In this document: piece after piece, positions 8,287 through 16,824 of the stretch
Position numbering within the stretch: the first letter of the stretch is position 1
Layout: each line of letters opens with the position of its first letter
DNA from: DATJGR01 sp963812255
GTDB lineage: Bacteria; Pseudomonadota; Gammaproteobacteria; Pseudomonadales; Azotimanducaceae
DNA: 64,000 nt
Direction of reading: 5' to 3'
Assembly: GCA_963812255.1 (NCBI GenBank)
Contig: CAWEUM010000005.1
Span: forward strand, 62,001 to 126,000
Notes under the pieces: model-generated
Seen by the model: the letters and a program-made list of their open reading frames with translations, nothing else
Told to the model about the DNA's origin: nothing
The model's database searches: none
Made by a program: the position numbers and the translations under genes

Positions 8287-11200
8287 TTACTTCGATCCGA
8301 ATACGACCAACAGATCCTTCGCGGCGATCTGCTGACCCGGCTCCACCACCACCTCGGCGATGCGTCCGTCCCGTTCGGCCCGCACGCCCGCCTCCATCTT
8401 CATCGCTTCGATCGACAGCAGCATGTCGCCGCGCTCAACCTCATCACCGGGCTTCACCGCCACAGTCGCTACCATACCCGGCATCGGCGCGCCAACGTGG
8501 TCGTCGTTGCCCGCCTCAGCCTGCCGCGCCGGAGCGCGATCCGGCTTCAGCGCGCGATCTGCGATGTTGACAGACCGCGGTTGACCGTTGACCTCGAAGA
8601 ACGCGGTGCGGGTACCGTCGGCGTGCGGCTCGCTGAGCGCGAGGAATCGCAGAATCAGGGTCCTGCCGGGACTACCGTCGACGGTGACTTCCTCGCCCGG
8701 CGACATCCCATAGAAGAACACCGTTGTGGGCAGCACGCCCACGTTGCCGTACTTCGTCCTGTATGCGTTCCAGTCGAGAAATACCTTCGGATACATCAGG
8801 TACGACGCAAACTGCTGATCGGTCAGGTTTCGCTCGGCTTTACGTTCGGCTTCCGCGCGTGCCGCGGTCAGGTCAACCGGCTTCATCAATGCCCCGGGAC
8901 GAGCCGACAAGGGCGCGGCGCCATTGAGAATCTTCTTCTGCAATTCTTGCGGGAATCCGCCATAGGGTTGGCCGAGATCACCGTGGAACATCGACACCAC
9001 GGACTCGGGAAAAGCGATCGACCGGTTCGGGTCGAGCACTGCTTCGCGATCGAGGCCGCTTGTCACCATCATCAACGCCATGTCGCCGACGACTTTGGAC
9101 GTCGGCGTCACCTTGACGATGTCGCCGAACATTTCGTTGACTTCGGCGTAGGTGCGCGCGACATCGGCCCACCGATCGCCGAGACCCAGTCCCCGCGCCT
9201 GCTCCCGCAGGTTCGTGTACTGACCACCTGGCATGCCGTGCACGTACACCTCCGACGCGCCGGAGCGGATGTCGCTTTCGAATGCGGCGTAGCAGCGGCG
9301 CACCGGTTCGAAATAACGGGAGATCACTCGAATGTGTTCGGCGTCAAGTCCGGTCGCACGTACATCGTGCCGCAATGCCTCCACAATCGAGCCCAGGTTC
9401 GGTTGCGACGTAAGTCCGCTCATCGAATCCATTGCCGCATCGACGGCATCGCAACCCGCGTCGACCGCCGCCAGCACGCTCGCCGCCGAGATGCCGCTGG
9501 TGTCGTGCGTGTGAAAGTGGATCGGCAAACCAACTTCTTCGCGCAAAGTGCGCACCAATGTGGCGGCCGCGTGGGGCCGGCACAGGCCCGCCATATCCTT
9601 GATACCGAGCACGTGCGCGCCGGCCGCTTCGAGTTCACGGGCCATGCGCACGTAGTACTTCAAGTCGTATTTGGTACAGTCCGGATCCGTCAGGTCGCCG
9701 GTGTAGCAGATCGCCGCTTCGCAGATCGCGCCGGTATCGCGCACCGCGTCGATTGCGACGCGCATGTTGTCCACGCCGTTGAGTGAATCGAACACGCGGA
9801 ACAGATCGATGCCGCTCGCCGCGGCGCGGCGTACGAAATACTGCACCACATTGTCGGGATAGTTGGTGTAGCCGACCGCGTTTGCCGAGCGCAACAGCAT
9901 CTGCAGCAGAATGTTCGGTACGCGTTCGCGCAATGCTTCGAGTCGCTCCCATGGACATTCGCCGAGGAAACGCATTGCTACGTCGAATGTGGCACCGCCC
10001 CAGCATTCCAACGACAGTAGTTGTGGCAACAATTGCGCATAGACCGGCGCGATCTCCAGCATGTCGCGACTGCGCATTCGCGTGGCGAGCAGCGACTGGT
10101 GTGCGTCGCGCAAGGTCGTATCAGTGATCAGCACACGCCGTTCGCCACGCATCCACGCGGCAAATTTCTCTGCACCGAGATCGGCCAACAATTGCTTTGT
10201 GCCGCGCGGCGGCGTATCGCTGGCCACCGTCGGCGCTTTCGGAATCACGTGCTCGCGCGAGGCAGAGCGTCCGCGTACTTCGGGATTACCGTTAACGATT
10301 ACATCGCCGACGAAATGCAGCAGGCGCCCCACCTCGTCGGTACGCATCGTGAACTGCATCAATTCCGGAGTGTCGTCGATGAACGTTGTCGTGTAGTCGG
10401 CCGACTGAAACGTCGGGTGCGCCAGCAACTGCTGCAGAAATGGCAGGTTAGTGCGCACGCCGCGCAGGCGAAATTCCTTCAGCGCACGGCGCATCCGCGT
10501 GCCGGTTTCATCAGGCGTGCGCCCCCACGCAGTCACCTTCACGAGCATCGAGTCGTAGTAGCGCGTGATGCGCGCGCCGGCATATGCCGTTCCGGCATCG
10601 AGGCGAATGCCGAAACCGGCGGGACTGCGATACGCCGACAGCACGCCATAGTCGGGAATGAAATTGTTCTCCGGGTCCTCGGTTGTGATGCGGCACTGCA
10701 TCGCATGGCCGTATGCGCGGATCTCCTGCTGCCGCGGCACGCCGCTGTCGGCATCGCCGATCGCAGCACCCGCAGCGATCAGAATCTGCGCCTTCACGAG
10801 ATCGATGCCGGTGATGTTCTCCGTGACCGTGTGTTCGACCTGAATGCGCGGATTGACTTCGATGAAGTAGAACGCGCCGGTATCGACGTCTTCGAGGAAC
10901 TCGACGGTGCCGGCGTTCTGATAACCCACCGCGCGACCGATCGCCAGTGCGTAGCCATACAGTTCGTCGCGACGCGCCTGGCTCAAGAACGCCGCCGGTG
11001 CGCGCTCCACCACCTTCTGGTGGCGCCGCTGCACCGTGCAGTCGCGCTCGAACAGATGCACCAGATTGCCGTGCGTGTCTGCGAGGATTTGGACTTCGAC
11101 GTGACGCGCACGTTGCACGGTCTTCTCGAGATAGACCTCGTCATTGCCGAACGCCGTCAACGCCTCGCTGCGCGCCGTCGCGAGCAGATCGTCGAGTTGT

Positions 11201-11742
11201 TCTGCAGTGGGTACCGCGCGGGTGCCGCGTCCGCCACCGCCCCAACTCGCCTTCACCATCAGCGGAAAGCCGATGCCGGCGGCGAGCGTGCGTACTTCGT
11301 CGGCGTCGCGCGGCAGCGGCCCCGTCGCAGGCAACACCGGTACCCGTGCGCGTTGTGCCAACGCGCGTGCTGCGACTTTGTTGCCAAGCGTTTCCATGAC
11401 GTCGGGCGGCGGCCCAACCCAGATCAGCCCGGCTTCCTGTATCGTACGCGCGAACTCCGGCTGCTCGGCGAGAAATCCATAGCCCGGATGCACCGCATCG
11501 CAACGGGCCCGCGTGGCGATGCGCATCAGATCCTCGACGTCGAGATACGCCTGCACGGGCGTCTTGCCTTTGCCGACGCGATACGCCTCGTCCGCCTTGA
11601 AGCGGTGCAGCGCGAACCGGTCTTCCTGGGAGAACACCGCAACCGTGCCGATACCGAGTTCCATCGCGGCGCGCTGCACCCGGATGGAAATTTCGCCGCG
11701 ATTGGCGACGAGAATGCGCGCAATGCGCCGGGGTTGAATCAT
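8287..11742 (-). CDS. pyc: Pyruvate carboxylase (single-chain)
   Basis: Carboxylates pyruvate to oxaloacetate using ATP, bicarbonate and biotin, the main anaplerotic reaction. The 1151-residue length matches the single-chain enzyme. Domains in order are biotin carboxylase (about 1-455, opening with ILVANRGEIS and holding the ATP-grasp segment KASWGGGGRG), carboxyltransferase (about 545-850, with DTTLRDAHQSLLATRMR and the metal-site HFHTHDTSG), a PC allosteric/central region, and a biotinyl domain at the end with EAMKMEAG, where Lys1115 should carry biotin. The start is ATG 11742. No dedicated regulator is adjacent. Together with ppdK and lldD at 18703-22608 it places three pyruvate-node enzymes within 15 kb. 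Confidence 0.97.
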   Translation of the reverse strand: MIQPRRIARILVANRGEISIRVQRAAMELGIGTVAVFSQEDRFALHRFKADEAYRVGKGKTPVQAYLDVEDLMRIATRARCDAVHPGYGFLAEQPEFARTIQEAGLIWVGPPPDVMETLGNKVAARALAQRARVPVLPATGPLPRDADEVRTLAAGIGFPLMVKASWGGGGRGTRAVPTAEQLDDLLATARSEALTAFGNDEVYLEKTVQRARHVEVQILADTHGNLVHLFERDCTVQRRHQKVVERAPAAFLSQARRDELYGYALAIGRAVGYQNAGTVEFLEDVDTGAFYFIEVNPRIQVEHTVTENITGIDLVKAQILIAAGAAIGDADSGVPRQQEIRAYGHAMQCRITTEDPENNFIPDYGVLSAYRSPAGFGIRLDAGTAYAGARITRYYDSMLVKVTAWGRTPDETGTRMRRALKEFRLRGVRTNLPFLQQLLAHPTFQSADYTTTFIDDTPELMQFTMRTDEVGRLLHFVGDVIVNGNPEVRGRSASREHVIPKAPTVASDTPPRGTKQLLADLGAEKFAAWMRGERRVLITDTTLRDAHQSLLATRMRSRDMLEIAPVYAQLLPQLLSLECWGGATFDVAMRFLGECPWERLEALRERVPNILLQMLLRSANAVGYTNYPDNVVQYFVRRAAASGIDLFRVFDSLNGVDNMRVAIDAVRDTGAICEAAICYTGDLTDPDCTKYDLKYYVRMARELEAAGAHVLGIKDMAGLCRPHAAATLVRTLREEVGLPIHFHTHDTSGISAASVLAAVDAGCDAVDAAMDSMSGLTSQPNLGSIVEALRHDVRATGLDAEHIRVISRYFEPVRRCYAAFESDIRSGASEVYVHGMPGGQYTNLREQARGLGLGDRWADVARTYAEVNEMFGDIVKVTPTSKVVGDMALMMVTSGLDREAVLDPNRSIAFPESVVSMFHGDLGQPYGGFPQELQKKILNGAAPLSARPGALMKPVDLTAARAEAERKAERNLTDQQFASYLMYPKVFLDWNAYRTKYGNVGVLPTTVFFYGMSPGEEVTVDGSPGRTLILRFLALSEPHADGTRTAFFEVNGQPRSVNIADRALKPDRAPARQAEAGNDDHVGAPMPGMVATVAVKPGDEVERGDMLLSIEAMKMEAGVRAERDGRIAEVVVEPGQQIAAKDLLVVFGSK

Positions 11743-11788
11743 CCACCACTCACAAATGACGACAGCGAGCGGGAATCATACAGAAAAA

Positions 11789-11828
11789 GGGTCAGCGTGC
11801 TTTTCGCCGCGAAAAGACACTCCGACCC
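11789..11828. repeat. REP-like palindrome, GGGTC core, copy 1
   Basis: The left arm GGGTCAGCGTGCTTTTCGC (11789-11807) pairs imperfectly with the right arm 11809-11828 (GCGAAAAGACACTCCGACCC). It lies in the 98-base gap between pyc and the small gene at 11841-12146. The core GGGTC(A/G)G(A/C)GTGC recurs at 18626 and 27994, so this looks like a dispersed REP-type element. As a hairpin it might also end transcription. Confidence 0.55.
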
Positions 11829-11840
11829 GTTTCTTGGAGG

Positions 11841-12146
11841 CTACGGTTCGGTGCGCTGCTCGACGCGCATGTTCTTCGCAACGTACACCATCAGCGAGCG
11901 CAGATCGGTGTGGCTCTCGAGCGGAATTTCTTTGTAACGATTGATCACGGTTCGCGCGAGCTCTGGGTCGTCGATCTTGGTCAACACGAGCCGTAACCGA
12001 ATCGAATTCATCTGGGCTTCTTCGCGCGAATCGAAAGGCCCCACGTCGATTTGCTCACGCGTGTTGAAGTACCACTTCCCGCCCGCCGGAAACACGTGGC
12101 TGCCGCGGAATCTCATCTTCTCGGGTTCACCTGCGCGGGATGGCAT
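11841..12146 (-). CDS. Small conserved protein, DUF6316-like
   Basis: A 101-residue soluble protein. The recognisable core is GKWYFNTREQIDVGPFDSREEA (about residues 23-44), the WYF.TRE...GPF..R..A pattern seen in small gammaproteobacterial proteins assigned to DUF6316. The function is unknown. The second half (about 55-95) is helical and charged, with LRSLMVYVAKN near the end. It starts at ATG 12146, with 79 bases to the membrane protein gene upstream, and it points the same way as pyc. It has no signal peptide. A regulatory or adaptor role would be a guess. Confidence 0.7.
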   Translation of the reverse strand: MPSRAGEPEKMRFRGSHVFPAGGKWYFNTREQIDVGPFDSREEAQMNSIRLRLVLTKIDDPELARTVINRYKEIPLESHTDLRSLMVYVAKNMRVEQRTEP

Positions 12147-12225
12147 GACTTGGCTTCGGCTGTCGAGTTAACGGGGAGTATTGCGCCGAACCCGTGCGGC
12201 GGCTGTGACGCAAGCACCGAATCGT

Positions 12226-12669
12226 TCAGACGGACGTGCTACCCGGCTCGACCTGGCGGGGCTGGAAGCGCGCTCGCGACCGCCACATCGCAATCGTTGG
12301 GATCAAAAACACCGCCGCACTCAACAGACCACCCGCCCATCCCCCGCCTCGCGGGTCGACCAGATTGAACACGAACATGCCGATGGTGATCTGCGCCAGA
12401 TACAGCGCGGCCCACGGCCACATCCATCGGCGCATCTTCCAGAACCCGTACGCGCCAGCCGCATAGATTGCCCAATGCAGTGGCTCGGTGGCCTTTGCCG
12501 CCCAACCATGGAACAGCACCCCGAACCATACCTCGTCGTCGTGCTCGACACTCTTCCAGAGCAGATCGAACGGCATGTAGATAAACGTCATGTAGAGGCA
12601 GAACGCGAAGATCGCGTTCATCCACCACGGCCGCCGTGCCCACTCCGTCCGCCAATCGAATCCAGCCAT
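12226..12669 (-). CDS. Small integral membrane protein, unknown function
   Basis: A 147-residue membrane protein with about four hydrophobic segments: residues 18-38 (NAIFAFCLYMTFIYMPF), 62-75, 83-105 and 113-132. The N-terminus MAGFDWRTEWARRPWWMN is Trp-rich and likely cytoplasmic. I recognise no family. A VEHDDEVWFGVLFHGWAAKATEP loop joins the first two helices and holds conserved-looking His and acidic residues. The gene starts at ATG 12669, divergent from amt; the 240-base gap between them holds a hairpin and a candidate sigma-54 promoter. Confidence 0.68.
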   Translation of the reverse strand: MAGFDWRTEWARRPWWMNAIFAFCLYMTFIYMPFDLLWKSVEHDDEVWFGVLFHGWAAKATEPLHWAIYAAGAYGFWKMRRWMWPWAALYLAQITIGMFVFNLVDPRGGGWAGGLLSAAVFLIPTIAMWRSRARFQPRQVEPGSTSV

Positions 12670-12712
12670 CCTGTTCTCCGAACGACTCGCACCATCCTAG
12701 CGCTCCGCGAGA

Positions 12713-12739
12713 CCGACCGCCCCGTTTTAGGGCGGTCGG
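12713..12739. promoter_or_regulatory. 10-bp perfect hairpin in the amt divergent region
   Basis: CCGACCGCCC (12713-12722) pairs perfectly with GGGCGGTCGG (12730-12739) around the loop CGTTTTA. It lies in the 5-prime region of the membrane protein gene and about 80 bases upstream of the candidate amt promoter. No T-run follows on either strand, so an operator or mRNA structure is more likely than a terminator. Confidence 0.4.
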
Positions 12740-12821
12740 GTGATACAGCAGCACGCCTCCGCACCTCGATCACTGCGCAGATCAATGCGTCATGCGGCGC
12801 TCGCCCGTTTACCACGCATCT

Positions 12822-12837
12822 TGGCACGCATCGTGCC
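12822..12837 (+). promoter_or_regulatory. Candidate sigma-54 promoter for amt
   Basis: TGGCACGCATCGTGCC fits the RpoN consensus TGGCAC-N5-TTGC with one mismatch. The invariant GG (12823-12824) and GC (12835-12836) are exactly 12 bases apart. This puts the transcription start near 12848, about 60 bases before the amt ATG. amt genes are classic NtrC/RpoN targets, which supports the call. The same bases also form a palindrome with 7-bp arms, so an operator is the alternative. Confidence 0.6.
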
Positions 12838-12909
12838 AGTGCACAGACGATCGCGCGGTCGTGGATCCGCGCATGTGCTCGAACCAATCGTTACGAATAG
12901 GGGGACCTG

Positions 12910-14229
12910 ATGATCCATCCGACACGTCTGAAGAGCGGACTGACGATCGCCGCGTCGCTGGCCGCGATGCTGATGAGCGCCTTCGCGTTTGCAGATGACG
13001 CGCCACCCGAAATCAGCGCCGGCGATACCGCGTGGATGCTGACCTCGACCGCGCTGGTGCTGCTGATGACGATACCCGGCCTGTCGTTATTTTACGCCGG
13101 CATGGTGCGTAGCAAGAATGCGTTGTCGGTGATGATGCAATGCTTCGTGATCACGTGCCTGGTCACGGTGCTGTGGGTCGTCTACCTCTACGCGCTCGCG
13201 TTCGGCGACGACGTCGGCGGAATCATCGGCAATCTCGCCAAGACATTCCACAACGGCGTCAGCTTCGACACACTGAAGGGCACCATTCCCGAGTCGGTGT
13301 TCTCCACGTTCCAGTTGACGTTCGCGATCATCACGCCCGCACTGATCGTGGGTGCGTTCGCCGAACGGATGAAATTCTCCGCGCTGATCTGGTTCATGGG
13401 CCTGTGGGTGACGCTCGTCTACGCACCGATCGCTCACTGGGTATGGGGTGGCGGCTGGCTCGGCAACATGGGCGTACTCGATTTCGCGGGCGGCACGGTG
13501 GTGCACATCAACGCGGGTATCGCCGGCCTGGTCGCAGCACTGGTGCTGGGCAAACGTCGCGGCTATCCCAGCACGCCGATCAAGCCGAGCAACCTGGTCC
13601 TGACCTTGGTTGGCGCCGGGATGTTGTGGGTGGGCTGGTTCGGCTTCAACGCCGGTAGCGAACTCGCCGCCGATGGCCGCGCCGGTATGGCGATGCTGGT
13701 CACGCAAGTCGCCACCGCCACCGCGGCCCTGACATGGATGTTCGCGGAGTGGATGGTGCACGGCAAACCCAGCGCACTCGGTGTTGCCTCCGGCGCCGTA
13801 GCGGGTCTGGTCGCCATCACACCCGCCTCGGGTTACGTCGGCCCCGAAGGGGCACTCGTCATCGGTATCGCGGCTGGCCTCGGCTGCTACTTCATGGTGG
13901 TGAAGGTCAAGCCCGCGCTCGGTTACGACGATTCGTTGGACGCATTCGGCGTGCACGGTATCGGCGGCATCATCGGCGCACTGTTGACGGGTATCTTCGC
14001 CGATGCCTCGTTCGGCGGGGTCGGCCTCGCAGAAGGAGTCGACATCGGTGGACAATTGGCCAAGCAGTGCATCGGCGTGCTGGCAACCTTGGCCTACTGC
14101 GGCGTCGCCAGCTTCATCATTCTGAAGGTCATCGATGTGGTGATCGGCTTGCGCGTCGCCGACGAAGAAGAAGAAGCGGGCCTGGATCTGTCGATGCACG
14201 ACGAGCAAGGGTACAACCTGCTCGGCTGA
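12910..14229 (+). CDS. amt: Ammonium transporter, Amt family
   Basis: An inner-membrane channel for ammonium uptake. The 439-residue product has a cleavable signal peptide (about 1-28, ending in FAFADD), then eleven predicted membrane segments. Family landmarks are DTAWMLTSTALVLLMTIPGL at the first helix, LFYAGMVRSKN, and the twin pore histidines in VVHINAG (near residue 199) and GVHGIGGIIGALLTG (near residue 349). The C-terminus has an acidic run DEEEEAGLD. A GGGGACC ribosome binding site precedes ATG 12910. No glnK lies next to it, unlike the usual amt-glnK pair. Nitrogen control through the candidate RpoN promoter is likely, and a strong terminator follows. Confidence 0.96.
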   Translation: MIHPTRLKSGLTIAASLAAMLMSAFAFADDAPPEISAGDTAWMLTSTALVLLMTIPGLSLFYAGMVRSKNALSVMMQCFVITCLVTVLWVVYLYALAFGDDVGGIIGNLAKTFHNGVSFDTLKGTIPESVFSTFQLTFAIITPALIVGAFAERMKFSALIWFMGLWVTLVYAPIAHWVWGGGWLGNMGVLDFAGGTVVHINAGIAGLVAALVLGKRRGYPSTPIKPSNLVLTLVGAGMLWVGWFGFNAGSELAADGRAGMAMLVTQVATATAALTWMFAEWMVHGKPSALGVASGAVAGLVAITPASGYVGPEGALVIGIAAGLGCYFMVVKVKPALGYDDSLDAFGVHGIGGIIGALLTGIFADASFGGVGLAEGVDIGGQLAKQCIGVLATLAYCGVASFIILKVIDVVIGLRVADEEEEAGLDLSMHDEQGYNLLG

Positions 14230-14247
14230 TGGTTGATGCTTCGAGAC

Positions 14248-14286
14248 AACGCCAGGCGGATCCTGAGCCGACCACCTGGCGTTTTT
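14248..14286. terminator. Rho-independent terminator after amt
   Basis: AACGCCAGG (14248-14256) pairs perfectly with CCTGGCGTT (14275-14283) around an 18-base loop, and the right arm runs into TTTTT. It sits between amt and the convergent dehalogenase-like gene ending at 14289. The AA of the left arm gives a short T-run on the minus strand, so it may work in both directions. Confidence 0.82.
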
Positions 14287-14288
14287 CG

Positions 14289-15359
14289 TTAGGCGAACCG
14301 CCTGATGAACCCGACGATGACGGCCGCGAGTTCCTGACCCATGTCCTCCTGAATGAAGTGGCTTGCCGTATAGACCCTGTGTTCGATGCCGGGTAGCTGC
14401 GCGCCCGGAATTCGCTCTTGAAACGAACGGCCCATATCGATGCGTGAGTGCGGGCAATGGTCGCCCCACACCGTCAGCACCGGTTTACGCCACGCCTCCA
14501 ACACCCGCCAAGCCGCATCGTTCTTTTGGCGTTCCGGATCATCGGCGGTAATCGGGACCAGCATCGGAAAACGCCTCGCACCGGCGACGTAGGACTGGTC
14601 TGGAAATGGCGCGTCATAGGCAGCACACGCGGCTGCGGAAAGCGGCTTCAGACACCAACCCGGCGCGACCTTGGATGGCCACAACTCGGCCACTTCCTGA
14701 CTGTACACGCGCCACGCGAGAAAATAGAACGCAGGGCCTGGCACGACCAACGCGTGCACTTTCTCCGCCTCGATGCAGTCGTTTTTCGCGACGGTCGCGC
14801 GCCAGTCCATACCGAACGTCGCCTGCAGAGCCTCCGGCGCCAGGCGCTGCTGCGCGGCCAGTCCCGGCACACTTGGAGCATTGCTGCCTGGCAAGCCGGT
14901 GTTCGAAAACACCGCCCGCGCGAAGCACGCAGCGTTCTCAGTCATCACCCGCGCGCCGATCAGGCCGCCCCAATCCTGGCCGAAGAACGTAACGTGATCG
15001 AGATCGAGGTGTTGCACCAGCCGGCTCACCCACGCCACGTGCGCGCTGTAGGTGTACGCGACCTGATCCATCGGTTTGTCCGAGCGCCCGAAGCCGATCA
15101 AATCGGGGACGATCACTCGATATCCAGCCGCAACGAACGGGGCGATCATCTTGCGATATAGATACCCCCACATCGGCTCGCCATGCAGCAGCAGCAACGT
15201 CTCCGCTGCATTGGACGGACCGGCCTCGTAGTACGCCATGCGCAGACCTGGCTCGACCATCACATAGCGCGGTTGCCACGGAAAATCGCGAATGCCGTCG
15301 AATCTCGCTTCCGGGGTGCGCAGTACACCGGCGCGCGGCGCGCCTTCCATTTGACCCAT
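14289..15359 (-). CDS. Haloalkane dehalogenase-like alpha/beta hydrolase
   Basis: A 356-residue alpha/beta hydrolase resembling haloalkane dehalogenases of the HLD-I group. The RTPEARFDGIRDFPWQPRYV start, the oxyanion segment LLHGEPMWGYLYRKM (Glu61), the nucleophile motif FGQDWGG (Asp129, with Trp130 at a halide-binding position), the acid segment VWGDHCP and the base segment ASHFIQED (His334) are all present. The family hydrolyses carbon-halogen bonds to alcohols. The same fold also includes epoxide and ester hydrolases, so substrate is unproven. It starts at ATG 15359, just after the TauE/SafE-type permease gene, and the two are probably co-transcribed. Its end faces the amt terminator. Confidence 0.86.
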   Translation of the reverse strand: MGQMEGAPRAGVLRTPEARFDGIRDFPWQPRYVMVEPGLRMAYYEAGPSNAAETLLLLHGEPMWGYLYRKMIAPFVAAGYRVIVPDLIGFGRSDKPMDQVAYTYSAHVAWVSRLVQHLDLDHVTFFGQDWGGLIGARVMTENAACFARAVFSNTGLPGSNAPSVPGLAAQQRLAPEALQATFGMDWRATVAKNDCIEAEKVHALVVPGPAFYFLAWRVYSQEVAELWPSKVAPGWCLKPLSAAACAAYDAPFPDQSYVAGARRFPMLVPITADDPERQKNDAAWRVLEAWRKPVLTVWGDHCPHSRIDMGRSFQERIPGAQLPGIEHRVYTASHFIQEDMGQELAAVIVGFIRRFA

Positions 15360-15376
15360 GGCAGAATCCTCTTCAG

Positions 15377-16144
15377 CTACATCAGGAGTCTCGCCGCCAC
15401 CAGAACCAGCACGGCAGCCAGAATCCCGCGCAGGATCCGCTCCGGCAACACGCGGCTCAACCGACTGCCGAGGTAAACGCCGGGCAACGACCCGAGCAGC
15501 AGATTGCCGAGCAGATGCACGTCGACGTGACCGAGCGACGCATGGCCGAGACCGGCCAACATCGTCAGCGGAACCGCGTGTGCGATGTCGGTACCGACGA
15601 TCCGAGTCGTCGAAATCGACGGATACAGGAACAGCAGCGCCGCCACGCCCAGCGCACCGGCGCCCACCGACGTCGCAGTGACCAACGCACCCACTACCGC
15701 GCCCGTGACCACCGTTGCGATCGGCGAAACCGGTTTCGGCGAACCGTTAGGCGCGCGCCCCAACGCAAATTCCTGCAGGCGATTGCGCAACAGCAACGCA
15801 ACCGCACTGAGCATCAGTACAACACCTAGACACTGCTTCAACACGTCGGGATTGGCACCGAGGTTCAATTGGCTATGCGCCAGCAGCAACGCTGCCGATG
15901 CCGGTAGACTGCCTGCCGCGAGCAATCCACAAATCCGCCAGTTGATGTTGTTGCGCCGGCCATGCGCCCACGCGCCGCCAATTTTAGTCAGCGACGCGTA
16001 CAGCAAATCGGTACCTACAGCGGTCGCGGGTGCGACGCCCATTACCAGCACGAGCAACGGCGTCATCAGCGAACCGCCGCCGACGCCGGTGGCGCCGACC
16101 AGCAACCCGACTAGAAGGCCGGAAGCGGTCGTAACGAGATCCAA
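15377..16144 (-). CDS. TSUP family permease (TauE/SafE)
   Basis: A 255-residue integral membrane protein with about eight helices arranged as two related halves. The N-terminal GLLVGLLVGATGVGGGSLMTPLL is the TauE/SafE signature, and a degenerate second copy (TGAVVGALVTATSVGAGALG) begins the second half. Family members move sulfite, sulfoacetate, taurine-derived or other small organic anions out of or into the cell. It starts at ATG 16144 and ends 17 bases before the dehalogenase-like gene, so both probably form one transcript. Export of an anionic product of the hydrolase is a reasonable but untested idea. Confidence 0.88.
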   Translation of the reverse strand: MDLVTTASGLLVGLLVGATGVGGGSLMTPLLVLVMGVAPATAVGTDLLYASLTKIGGAWAHGRRNNINWRICGLLAAGSLPASAALLLAHSQLNLGANPDVLKQCLGVVLMLSAVALLLRNRLQEFALGRAPNGSPKPVSPIATVVTGAVVGALVTATSVGAGALGVAALLFLYPSISTTRIVGTDIAHAVPLTMLAGLGHASLGHVDVHLLGNLLLGSLPGVYLGSRLSRVLPERILRGILAAVLVLVAARLLM

Positions 16145-16266
16145 ACGTCACCCCTTACGTGAACGGGCACGCTAAAGGATCTCGTTGTAAAAGGAAACGC
16201 TCTAAACGTTCCGGATAAAGGTGCGCGGGGGGCCTCTAGGAACGCCCGTTGCGGCGTGGGTGGAAC

Positions 16267-16501
16267 TCAAGCGCCGCCGATACGACGTGCTACGGGCTGG
16301 CCACCGGAATCGAACTGGCGCGCCAGCTGTGCGTACTCGGGATTGTCCCGATCGAGATCGAGCAATCGATTGGCATAGCCGCGCGCCGCCCGGCGCCAGA
16401 AGAACGACTTTGCGCAATTCAGCCAGCATTTCATCGGCGCGGTGTTGCCGCGCCAGCGCAAGGCCCGACGCATAGTGAAACGCTCCAATGGCCGCAAGCA
16501 G
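16267..16501 (-). pseudogene. Remnant of TPR/multihaem cytochrome gene, C-terminal part
   Basis: On the minus strand from 16501 the frame reads like the TPR tail of a cytochrome-TPR protein (AFHYASGLALARQHRADEML). Near 16381 the sense continues in another frame with LLDLDRDNPEYAQLARQFDS, up to a stop at 16267. So the piece carries a frameshift or internal deletion and has no start. Its 5-prime edge meets the oppositely oriented piece at 16499. It cannot make a working protein. Confidence 0.6.
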
Positions 16502-16708
16502 GCGTTGAGCATCGCCTGGGATACCCGTCCCAAGGCTCAAGGCGGGCAGCGTTGGTTTCACCTTTATCCTGACGACAACGTCAAGGCGGACGACTGGCTG
16601 CACTGGACCCACTACAGCCAGACTTGGAACTACATGTGCGCCGAGTGTCATTCGACGAATCTGCGAAAGGATTTCGATTTCGCATCCAACCGCAACAGCA
16701 ATCAATAG
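16499..16708 (+). pseudogene. Remnant of TPR/multihaem cytochrome gene, haem part
   Basis: On the plus strand the frame from 16499 reads QALSIAWDTRPKAQGGQRWF, then a WNYMCAECHSTNLRK segment with a CxxCH haem motif. This matches the N-terminal region of multihaem c-type cytochromes fused to TPR repeats. It has no signal peptide, only one haem site, and stops at 16708. The minus-strand piece that abuts it looks like the C-terminus of the same kind of protein, so an inversion seems to have joined the two. Confidence 0.65.
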
Positions 16709-16824
16709 CGCGCCGACGACCCTGCGCGGCCCGGTATTCATCGCAGCGGTATTCTCTCGTTTGGCTGAAATGGAATCGAATGCATAATTCTATGCTTCGC
16801 GGGACATCCAGGAATGTCAGCACG

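Noticed and set aside
6955..9786. 943-codon open frame on the plus strand opposite the amidohydrolase and pyc genes
   Set aside because: It runs antisense to two well-supported genes, has His/Arg-rich composition and no motif. Long antisense frames are expected from GC-biased codon use.
10021..11937. 638-codon open frame opposite pyc
   Set aside because: Antisense shadow; pyc is complete on the other strand.
13087..14469. 460-codon minus-strand open frame opposite amt
   Set aside because: Amt is fully supported by signal peptide, pore residues, promoter and terminator. The antisense frame is His/Asp-rich without a motif.
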